Shown: piece by piece, positions 8,166 to 14,201 of the stretch
Layout of the letters: each line of letters opens with the position of its first letter
Position numbering within the stretch: position 1 is the stretch's first letter
DNA from: Chthoniobacterales bacterium
GTDB taxonomy: Bacteria > Verrucomicrobiota > Verrucomicrobiia > Chthoniobacterales > UBA10450
Length of the DNA stretch: 14,201 nt
Assembly (NCBI GenBank): GCA_025980625.1
Contig: JAICXG010000047.1
Span: 1-14,201, forward strand
Direction: 5' to 3'
The notes under the pieces: generated by a model
The model's database searches: none
Told to the model about the DNA's origin: nothing
The model's input: the letters and a program-made list of their open reading frames with translations, nothing else
Made by a program: the position numbers and the translations under genes

Positions 8166-8401
8166 GAGGCGCCAAAACCTCTCAAGTGTCGAGGATGGCT
8201 AGCGTAATCTTTCGGACCACCTTCGACAATCCCGCATACATCCTTAATCAAATCGAAAGCGGATACCTTGGGCTTATTCTTTCGGAAACTTGCGGCCAGC
8301 GCTTCCCGCACGATCTGAGACTTCGGCACACGCCGCTGCCGGGCGGCTGCTTCGAGATGCGCGCTGACCTCGTCGGGAATCTTACAGGTAATCGTGGTCA
8401 T
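8162..8401 (-). CDS. vapB: VapB-type antitoxin, ribbon-helix-helix family (79 aa)
   Basis: The N-terminal part, MTTITCKIPDEVSAHLEAAA followed by RRVPKSQIVREAL, is a ribbon-helix-helix (CopG/MetJ-like) DNA-binding domain: a short strand and two helices, about residues 2-40. The C-terminal part, with DLIKDVCGIVEG and SHPRHLRGFG (about 50-78), matches the toxin-binding tail seen in antitoxins paired with PIN toxins. I chose the ATG at 8401 because the beta-strand starts immediately after it. The 35 residues of open frame upstream are Cys/Ser-rich and unlike the family. The gene precedes and overlaps the toxin, as expected. Such antitoxins normally repress their own operon together with the toxin; repeated elements just upstream (8412-8439) could be the binding site. 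The leader is A-rich and lacks a Shine-Dalgarno. Confidence 0.85.
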   Translation of the reverse strand: MTTITCKIPDEVSAHLEAAARQRRVPKSQIVREALAASFRKNKPKVSAFDLIKDVCGIVEGGPKDYASHPRHLRGFGAS

Positions 8402-8411
8402 ATTTTTTGAT

Positions 8412-8439
8412 AATACGCAATTGCACAGAAAGCAATACG
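8412..8439. promoter_or_regulatory. candidate operator of the toxin-antitoxin pair
   Basis: AATACG occurs at 8412-8417 and again at 8434-8439, 22 bases apart (about two helical turns), with the palindrome GCAATTGC (8417-8424) between them. The block begins 11 bases upstream of the antitoxin ATG and is AT-rich. Ribbon-helix-helix dimers usually bind short repeated or palindromic boxes spaced by helical turns, so an autoregulatory operator overlapping the promoter is plausible. No convincing -35/-10 pair with normal spacing is visible. Confidence 0.3.
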
Positions 8440-8456
8440 TTATTTCTCCCGCGCTC

Positions 8457-8477
8457 GCCCGCATCCTTTCCGCGGGC
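8457..8477. other. small GC-rich hairpin between the toxin-antitoxin genes and the upstream TPR gene
   Basis: GCCCGC (8457-8462) and GCGGGC (8472-8477) can pair around a 9-base loop. No T tract follows on either strand, so it is not a convincing intrinsic terminator. It could be part of the transcript leader or chance in GC-rich DNA. Confidence 0.25.
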
Positions 8478-8524
8478 ATGCATGAAAGAACGCTCTTGTA
8501 AAACACTGGGTCGTTTCAGCTCTA

Positions 8525-8548
8525 CGAAAAAGTGGCGCGGGTTCACTT
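8525..8548 (-). terminator. weak hairpin with T run at the end of the three-helix TPR gene
   Basis: Read on the minus strand, AAGTG and CACTT (8544-8548 and 8530-8534) pair around a 9-base loop, and the stem runs into a short T tract ending at 8527. The stem is only 5 bp and overlaps the TGA stop at 8543-8545, so termination would be inefficient at best. Confidence 0.2.
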
Positions 8549-10597
8549 GCTTTCTGTTGGGTTACCTTTGGGTGCGAGGGAGGCAACGATCTTCTTGAAG
8601 CGCGGATCGCTCCGAAGTGAGTCCCACGTGGGCGAGAGCTTGAGGAAGCCGTATTGCACGCCACAGGGAATGCTGGCTGATAGTTGTAGCTCTTCTAGCG
8701 CGAGATCCTTTTCGCCCACCCAGGCATAAATCATCGCGAGATCCGTAACGTAGATCGGGCCATCGAGCGCGTCTTTCGAGATCGGGAGTAACTCTCGTGC
8801 GCGCCTGCCCTCGGCGATCGCGTCCGACTTATGACCGAGTCCGGCATCGAGCAACCCGAGTATAAGCCAGCCCGGAGGATAATCTGGTTGCTCTTGCGTG
8901 GTTCGCAGCGCATGGGCGCGGGCGGCGGCAAAGGCTTTTTCTGCGCCGCTCGCATCGCCAAAGCTCTTTGCGACTAAGCCAACGTACCACTCGCGAGGCC
9001 AGAGAGCATTAAGTGTGGTGTCGACCGAGCCCTCCGCCGGAACAAGCTGCAAAGCCTGCTCGGCCGCAGCGCGGTTGCGTTCGGCCAGAGCGATCTCCAC
9101 ATAATAAGCAGCAATTCGAGGCGCGTCCTGAGGGTTCGTGCGCAAGAGTTCATCGAGCTGCGCCCGAAGCGACACTGTATCGCCGCGCTCGAAGTAAGGC
9201 AGAGACCAGAGGACCAGTCGAACAAAGACATCATTCGGATTCGCCGCCGCCGCACGCTCCAGATACGGCCTGCCTCCGGCAAAGAGCCGCATGCGGCTGT
9301 AAGTAAACCCAGTCTCTTCCAGGACCGTCGAATCGCGCGGGTCCAATTCGACGGCGCGCTGGAAATTCTTGAAGGCGTCATCCCAGCGTCCCTGCCGGCG
9401 GTCGAGCGCGGCGCTGATCATGGCGAGGCGGGAAGAATTTGGCAGCGTGCGCCTCGCGAGGTCAAACTCGGCCCGCGCGCCATCGTAATCGCGATGGCCG
9501 TGGTAGGCAAAATTGCCTTTGGCCATGTGCACTTCACCCGCCTCTGGCCGAATGCGCTCAGCCTTCTCCAGCGCGACCCGGGCCAGGTCGAGTCGCGCCG
9601 GCGTATGATCGAACCCACCGAAGTAAAGATCGGTATGCACTTCGCAGAGCAGACAGTAGGCGAGTAGGAAGTTCGGATCGCGCTGGACGGCTTGATCGAG
9701 CAACTGCGCGGCCTGGAGGAGATATTCGCGGCCGTTGGGATCATTGAAAAGGTCATCGAGGGCCCGGGCCCGCAGGTAGAGATCGTGCGCCTGGAGATCG
9801 GTTGTGGGCGGCTGCTCGATTGCCTTTTGCTCGTTAGGCGAGAGCCTGGCTTGCAACTGTCCGGCGATCGTCTGCGCGATCTCGCTTTGGATGGCGAAGA
9901 CATCCGCCAGGTCGCGATCGTAGGTCTGCGCCCAAAGATGCGCGTCGGTACGGGCGTCGATCAGTTGCGCATTCACCCGCACTTTCCCGCGCGCGCGTTG
10001 CACACTGCCTTCGAGCACGTGTGCGACACCCAACTCTTCGCCGATCTTGCGCAGGTTGCGCGCGGCCGCGTCGCGAAACTGCATCACACTCGTCCGGCTA
10101 ATGACTTTCAAGTCGGCGACCTTGGCCAGATCAGTCAGGATCTCATCCTGCACGCCATCGGTAAAAAAGGCGTTTTCCTTGTCACTGCTCAGGTTCTCGA
10201 AAGGAAGAACGGCGATTGATTTTTCCGGGATCGCAACGGCCTGGGCAAGCGAGCCCGCGCTTGCGGTCGCAGCGGCGGACATCGTCGCCGGCTCGCGCGA
10301 AGCGCCGGCAAAGCGCCAGAGAAATCCGCCGCCTAACGATAATAGGAGCGCCAGAATTAGCAGTTCTGTGCCGCTGACTTTCTGCGCCCCGCGTTCGCCG
10401 TGATACCAGGCTAGGACCAGCATAACGAAGAAGCCGACAACCATGGCCATGGTAATGCCGCGACGCACGCCTTGCGGCCAGCCGAATTGTTGCGCGACAA
10501 TGTCGACGCCTTGTAAAAACGCGAACGCCGCCGCGACATAGGCCACTCCCCATTGCACCAGCTTGCGCTGCTTCAGCCGTTGCAGGAATTCGTTCAT
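8543..10597 (-). CDS. three-helix membrane protein with TolB-like domain and TPRs (684 aa)
   Basis: A short basic N-terminus (LQRLKQRKL) is followed by predicted membrane helices at about 14-36, 47-66 and 77-97. The basic residues before helix 1 and after helix 2 suggest N-terminus in, C-terminus out. A Ser/Ala-rich linker leads to a TolB-like N-terminal domain, about 126-245, starting KSIAVLPFENLS and including VLEGSVQRA and HLWAQTYDRDLADVFAIQSE. TPR-type repeats (such as QRAVELDPRD) fill about 290-640, and the tail reads SDPRFKKIVASLAPKGN. The large part should therefore be periplasmic. I see no catalytic or DNA-binding domain, so a protein-interaction or sensing role is the most I would infer. 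The start ATG at 10597 overlaps the stop of the preceding gene in ATGA, so the two are likely translated together. Its TolB-like domain is very close to that of the membrane cyclase (5239-7680), and the C-terminal tails also match, so the two genes share ancestry. Confidence 0.83.
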   Translation of the reverse strand: MNEFLQRLKQRKLVQWGVAYVAAAFAFLQGVDIVAQQFGWPQGVRRGITMAMVVGFFVMLVLAWYHGERGAQKVSGTELLILALLLSLGGGFLWRFAGASREPATMSAAATASAGSLAQAVAIPEKSIAVLPFENLSSDKENAFFTDGVQDEILTDLAKVADLKVISRTSVMQFRDAAARNLRKIGEELGVAHVLEGSVQRARGKVRVNAQLIDARTDAHLWAQTYDRDLADVFAIQSEIAQTIAGQLQARLSPNEQKAIEQPPTTDLQAHDLYLRARALDDLFNDPNGREYLLQAAQLLDQAVQRDPNFLLAYCLLCEVHTDLYFGGFDHTPARLDLARVALEKAERIRPEAGEVHMAKGNFAYHGHRDYDGARAEFDLARRTLPNSSRLAMISAALDRRQGRWDDAFKNFQRAVELDPRDSTVLEETGFTYSRMRLFAGGRPYLERAAAANPNDVFVRLVLWSLPYFERGDTVSLRAQLDELLRTNPQDAPRIAAYYVEIALAERNRAAAEQALQLVPAEGSVDTTLNALWPREWYVGLVAKSFGDASGAEKAFAAARAHALRTTQEQPDYPPGWLILGLLDAGLGHKSDAIAEGRRARELLPISKDALDGPIYVTDLAMIYAWVGEKDLALEELQLSASIPCGVQYGFLKLSPTWDSLRSDPRFKKIVASLAPKGNPTESK
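9785..10222 (-). repeat. TolB-like domain segment nearly shared with the membrane cyclase gene (copy 2)
   Basis: This encodes residues 126-271 of the three-helix protein and aligns without gaps to residues 255-400 encoded at 6481-6918. The identity extends from the first strand of the TolB-like domain through the EQPPTTDL motif that precedes the TPRs. The preceding N-terminal regions (three helices versus cyclase plus one helix) do not align, which places the junction between different N-termini just before KSIAVLPF. Confidence 0.8.
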
Positions 10598-12663
10598 GGC
10601 GGAGCATTCTTCTCACCGACCGCATGTTTCGCCAACAATGCCTTGAAGCGAGGATCGTCGCGCATGGGGTCCCACACCGGATCGATCCGCAGCGTCGCGA
10701 CCGATACAGTCTCGCCGCCCGAAGAGGATAACAGTTGCTCCAGATGATCGATCGCGGATTGGGTTTCACCAACCTCCGCTTCGACCCGAGCCAGTCGCTC
10801 AAGATAAAAAGCTCCAACGATGACATCGTGCGACATCGGTAAGAGATCGACCGCGGCGCGGCCGGCCTTCAAGGCGGCTTCCTTTTGGCCGAGTCCGGCA
10901 TAGACCAGCCCCAGATAACTCTGCGCATCGGCTAACTCGTGCGGCTTGTCGAGCAGGGTTTGTAACTCCTGTTCCGCCTTGAGAAAGGCATCGCGGGCTG
11001 GGCCAGTCTCGCCTTTCAACGCCAGCGCCTGCGCTCGCAGCAAACTCAGCGGCGCAAGGCTATGTTCCCAACGAGTCATGAGCCAGTCCGGTGAATGCGC
11101 GAGCGCGGCGAGGGCCGCGTCGGGCTGGCGGGTGGTCATGGCCAGTTTGTAGCGCAGAAGTGAGACGGAACCCTGCGGATCAGTGTCGGCGGGAATCGCG
11201 GCGAGAATGCGCGCCGCGGCTGCGATGTCGCCGCTATACATCATACTCGCGGCGCGTTGTTCCTGGGCCTCGATATCTCCCGGAAAGATGGCCAGCGATC
11301 GCGCATAGGCCGCATCGGCCTCAGCGTAACGGCGCAGCGCGGTATAGGAATTGGCGATTTCGCGCGGGAGCAGTGAGTTGCGTGGATCGAGAGCCATCGC
11401 CTGCTGAATTTCCGGAACTCCACGCGCGGCATCGCCCTGCCGGCGATGCACGTAGCCGATCGCCGCCATCACCTCGGCATTGTTAGGCAGGCTCGCCCGA
11501 GCGATCGAAAACTCGCGCAGCGCCGCCGCGTAGTCGCGATGGCACCAATAATGAACATACCCCATCGCGAGATGCGCTTCGGGCAGGTCAGGCTGCAAGG
11601 CCAGCGCCTGCTCGGCGGCCGCGCGCGCGTCCTCGATCACCGCCGTGCTGTTATCCACGCCGTACCAATGCAGATAACTCTCGAGATAGGACAAGCGCGC
11701 GTAAGCGAGGGCAAAATTGGGATCGGCCGTCACGGCGCGGCGATAGAAATCCGTCGCCGCCTTGCCGTCCGCGACCGGATCCTTGGAGGCGCTCGTCTGG
11801 AGCTGGTTGAAGAGATACTGTCCTTTCAGGAATAGATCGTAGGCCGCCGGATTTTTCGTCGGCACGTCGGCAACCCGCGCTGACTCCGCCGGCAGCAGGG
11901 TCGCCTTAAGCGCATCCGCGACACTCTGCGCAACTTCGCTTTCGACCGAAAAGATATTCTTAATGTCGCGATCGTAACTCTCGGCCCAGAGGTGCGAATC
12001 ACTCTCCGCCTCGATTAACTGCACGTTGACCCGCATTGTCCCGGAGGCTCTCTGCACGCTTCCCTCAAGTATGTTGGCGACGCCGAGCTGCCGGGCGATT
12101 TCGCGCAGGTTATCCGGCCGGCTGGCGTAGCGCATGGTAGAGGTGCGGGAGATAACCTTAAGGGCGCTGATCTTGGCCAGGCGGGTGAGAATTTCATCCT
12201 GAATGCCATCGACGAAATAAGCATTATCCGGATCGCGACTCAGGTTCTCGAAAGGCAGCACCGCAATTGACTTCTTATTGATGGTGTGACTAACACTCGC
12301 CGTTGGCTCGCTCTGGCGCCCGAGCACGAATTTATCGAAGGCAAGGTAACCGAGCGCGAGTAACAGGACGACGATGATCATGCGATCCATCCGGCGCGCG
12401 GTTTGCGGCGCGATCGATTGTTCCGGCGGAACATCTTCATCACGCTTCAGGCCCTGTGGAGTTAGCTCAAAGACCCAGCTAAAGATAAGGGCCGGGATGA
12501 AACCAATCGCGAGCAGGAGAACGATCGTGCGCGGCAGCCAATCCGGCGCGCCGAACATTGGCAGTATCGTTCCCGCGACCTGCACCAAGAGCCAGGCGCC
12601 GACGAGATAGAGGCCGGCCATGCGGATGACATTGCGACGTTTCAGTTCGGTAAAAATATTCAT
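10594..12663 (-). CDS. three-helix membrane protein with TolB-like domain and TPRs (689 aa), paralog of the next gene
   Basis: The N-terminus (MNIFTELKRRNVIRMAGLYL) is the common start of a widespread bacterial membrane TPR family. Predicted helices lie at about 15-36, 45-64 and 94-113, with FELTPQGLKRDED and a basic stretch (RRMDR) between helices 2 and 3 on the cytoplasmic side. This puts the rest outside. The TolB-like N-terminal domain spans about 131-255 (KSIAVLPFENLSRDPDNAYF; ILEGSVQRA; HLWAESYDRDIKNIFSVESE). TPR-type helical repeats follow to about 645, and the tail has DPVWDPMRDDPRFKALLAKH. There is no enzymatic motif. The start ATG at 12663 has an in-frame TGA two codons upstream, so the start is firm although no good Shine-Dalgarno is present. 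The gene is 82 bp downstream of the preceding TPR gene and overlaps the next by 4 bp (ATGA), so the three probably form one operon. Confidence 0.85.
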   Translation of the reverse strand: MNIFTELKRRNVIRMAGLYLVGAWLLVQVAGTILPMFGAPDWLPRTIVLLLAIGFIPALIFSWVFELTPQGLKRDEDVPPEQSIAPQTARRMDRMIIVVLLLALGYLAFDKFVLGRQSEPTASVSHTINKKSIAVLPFENLSRDPDNAYFVDGIQDEILTRLAKISALKVISRTSTMRYASRPDNLREIARQLGVANILEGSVQRASGTMRVNVQLIEAESDSHLWAESYDRDIKNIFSVESEVAQSVADALKATLLPAESARVADVPTKNPAAYDLFLKGQYLFNQLQTSASKDPVADGKAATDFYRRAVTADPNFALAYARLSYLESYLHWYGVDNSTAVIEDARAAAEQALALQPDLPEAHLAMGYVHYWCHRDYAAALREFSIARASLPNNAEVMAAIGYVHRRQGDAARGVPEIQQAMALDPRNSLLPREIANSYTALRRYAEADAAYARSLAIFPGDIEAQEQRAASMMYSGDIAAAARILAAIPADTDPQGSVSLLRYKLAMTTRQPDAALAALAHSPDWLMTRWEHSLAPLSLLRAQALALKGETGPARDAFLKAEQELQTLLDKPHELADAQSYLGLVYAGLGQKEAALKAGRAAVDLLPMSHDVIVGAFYLERLARVEAEVGETQSAIDHLEQLLSSSGGETVSVATLRIDPVWDPMRDDPRFKALLAKHAVGEKNAPP

Positions 12664-12745
12664 GAGTCATACCCGCCGAGGAGATACAGCCCCGCCATCG
12701 GTCCAATCTTGCGGTGCTTCCATCTCGGCCAAAAAGTTGTCGTCC

Positions 12746-14201
12746 TCATTTCAGTTGATCCTCGGCCAAACCCATCGTGCGCTGAAAGGCCGCCCAGCGA
12801 GGATCTGATCTTAGCGGATCGAGCAGAGGATCGTTAGGGAAATACGCCAGTCCGGCGTCCTGCTGGCGGCGCGCCCGATCGAGCCAGGCAAAGGCCTGGT
12901 CCTTGTCACCGCGGCCGCTATAAACCTCCGCGATCTGGAACGCGCCGATGTCAGCGTCGTCCTTGATCAACGTAGCCAGAGTGGCATCCGACTCTTCTTT
13001 TCGGTCAAGGTTCCAAAGCGCGACGGCCGAGACTACGAGGCGGGCAAACTCCGTGGTTTCGCGTTCCGCCGCAGCTAACGCTTCCGCATTTTTCCCCTCG
13101 AACAGATAGGTGACTCCCTGGCCCGCAAACGCCCACGGAGTGGAAGGATTCAGCTCGGCCACCCGTTCGTATTCCGCGCGTGAATCGGCGGGCCGCCGCG
13201 CTTGCAGGAGCGCGTTCGCGAGATAAACCCGAACCTGCGCGTTCACCGGATCGAGCGCTACGGCCTGACGCGCCAGGTCCACCGCTCCGCGATAGTCGCG
13301 AAAAATGACCGCGACTTCAGCCGCGGAGATCAGGATCACCGGATCGGAAGGCGCGAGCGCGTGCGCCCTCTTGATTGTCTCCGCCCCGCCTTTCCAATCG
13401 AAATCGTACAAGAATTGAATCGAGAACTTAGCGGTAAGCGCCTCCGGCAAATCCGGAGCTAACTCTAAGGCACGATCGGCCGCGTCTCGCGCCTGCGCCA
13501 GGCCCGCGCTGAATTGTGCCCGGGTCAGCTTGTCGGACCAGCCGGTCTGCAAACTCCAGACCTGCGACAAGGCCGCCCAAGCCAAGGGAAACTTTGGGTC
13601 CAGCTGACACGCGCGTTCGAGGAAGGCGCGCGCCTTATCGAAATCCGCGATCGAGAACCGGTTCAGGAAATAGCGGCCCTGAAGAAATTGCTCGTAAGCC
13701 TCGGGATTGCTTGTGCCGCCGCGCACAGCCTGCTGCACCTGCTGCGCAACGGCGCTGCCGTCCAGCTTCGCGTTCAACTGCGCCACGATGGTCTGCGCAA
13801 TCTCACTCTGCACCGCGAAGACATCCTTCAGCTCACGGGTGTAGCTCTCGCTCCATACCTGCTCGCCGGTAGCTGCCCGGCTAAGACGCGCCGCGATCCT
13901 CACCGTGTCGCCAGACTTCCGGACACTGCCATCAACCAGATTCGCGACCTCTAGCTTCTGGCCGATCTCCTGCGCCGAAGCCTTCTCATCCTTGAAGGAA
14001 AAAGCCGAGGTCCGGGCGGCCACATGCAGCCCGGGAATTTTCTGAAGCACAGTCAGCAGTTCCTCGCTGATCCCATCGGAAAAATATTCGTTCTCCTTGT
14101 CACCACTCAAGTTGTCGAAAGGCAGAACGGCGACAGATCTGGTCTGGACATCATGCCTTGATTCGTTAGGCGACAAGCCCGATGCGAATTGGCGACGAGG
14201 C
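12746..14201 (-). CDS. TolB-like domain and TPR protein, 5' end beyond the window
   Basis: The frame is open from the TGA at 12746-12748 to the right edge (484 residues visible), so the N-terminus is missing. A TTG at 14176 is the first visible start-type codon, but the TolB-like domain starts only about 14 residues later and the frame continues upstream as PRRQFASG. Every other family member here has extra N-terminal sequence, so this one is likely to have it too. Visible parts are a TolB-like N-terminal domain (RSVAVLPFDNLSGDKENEYF, DGSVRKSGDTVRIAARL, EQVWSESYTRELKDVFAVQSE) and TPR-type repeats with motifs such as ERACQLDPKFPLAWAALSQV. The C-terminal block GDKDQAFAWLDRARRQQDAG followed by DPLRSDPRWAAFQRTMGL is seen in many kinase- or HTH-linked members of this family. 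Which N-terminal domain it carries (kinase, winged helix, cyclase or membrane helices) cannot be told from this window. Confidence 0.8.
   Translation of the reverse strand, partial: PRRQFASGLSPNESRHDVQTRSVAVLPFDNLSGDKENEYFSDGISEELLTVLQKIPGLHVAARTSAFSFKDEKASAQEIGQKLEVANLVDGSVRKSGDTVRIAARLSRAATGEQVWSESYTRELKDVFAVQSEIAQTIVAQLNAKLDGSAVAQQVQQAVRGGTSNPEAYEQFLQGRYFLNRFSIADFDKARAFLERACQLDPKFPLAWAALSQVWSLQTGWSDKLTRAQFSAGLAQARDAADRALELAPDLPEALTAKFSIQFLYDFDWKGGAETIKRAHALAPSDPVILISAAEVAVIFRDYRGAVDLARQAVALDPVNAQVRVYLANALLQARRPADSRAEYERVAELNPSTPWAFAGQGVTYLFEGKNAEALAAAERETTEFARLVVSAVALWNLDRKEESDATLATLIKDDADIGAFQIAEVYSGRGDKDQAFAWLDRARRQQDAGLAYFPNDPLLDPLRSDPRWAAFQRTMGLAEDQLK

Noticed and set aside
8402..8506. 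Longer antitoxin start at 8506
   Set aside because: The added 35 residues are unlike ribbon-helix-helix proteins and would cover the probable promoter and operator.
5486..8821. GCGATCGC octamers at 5486, 5957, 6560 and 8814, as in a HIP1-like genome repeat
   Set aside because: All lie inside coding sequence of paralogous, Asp/Arg/Ala/Ile-rich proteins in GC-rich DNA. Four copies in this context are explained by codon use, and there is no array or intergenic pattern.
9692..10219. Plus-strand open frame of 175 codons
   Set aside because: It is the complement-strand shadow of the conserved TolB-like domain of the three-helix protein.
5239..10597. Composite transposon or integron-like origin of the toxin-antitoxin pair
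   Set aside because: I found no transposase, integrase, terminal inverted repeats or target-site duplications around 7749-8401.

Overview
The window reads as a stretch of Gram-negative bacterial chromosome of moderately high GC content. The protein style (class III cyclase, TolB-like N-terminal domain and TPR proteins in several paralogous copies, with PIN/RHH toxin-antitoxin genes nearby) is what I would expect of a soil Verrucomicrobiota (Chthoniobacterales/Udaeobacter-like). Acidobacteriota is the main alternative. This placement is inference from protein style, because there is no rRNA or other phylogenetic marker here.

Every gene I can support lies on the minus strand, so transcription runs from the right edge to the left. 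In that order they are: (1) a TolB-like/TPR protein whose 5' end lies beyond the right edge (12746-14201); (2) a three-helix membrane TolB-like/TPR protein (10594-12663); (3) a second three-helix TolB-like/TPR protein joined to it by an ATGA overlap (8543-10597); (4) a vapBC-type antitoxin/toxin pair with a GTGA overlap (8162-8401 and 7749-8165); (5) a membrane class III nucleotidyl cyclase fused to TolB-like/TPR (5239-7680); (6) 5 bp later, a 1512-residue cyclase with no membrane segment, fused to three consecutive TolB-like/TPR modules (695-5233); (7) after a hairpin, the start of an exported SMP-30/gluconolactonase-like beta-propeller that runs off the left edge (1-515).

Most of the window is therefore one local family: five genes carrying seven copies of a TolB-like N-terminal domain plus TPR unit, with different N-terminal parts (cyclase, cyclase plus one helix, three helices, or unknown). 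Predicted topology places the TolB/TPR part outside the inner membrane in three of them and inside the cell in the three-module protein. This would suit a sensory or scaffolding family linked to a nucleotide second messenger, but no ligand, partner or output can be read from the sequence. The cyclase domains keep the metal-binding and transition-state residues but lack the usual base-selecting residues, so the product nucleotide cannot be predicted.

I saw no tRNA, rRNA, CRISPR array, insertion sequence or phage gene. No stretch longer than 300 bases lacks a gene; the longest gaps are 516-694 and 8402-8542.
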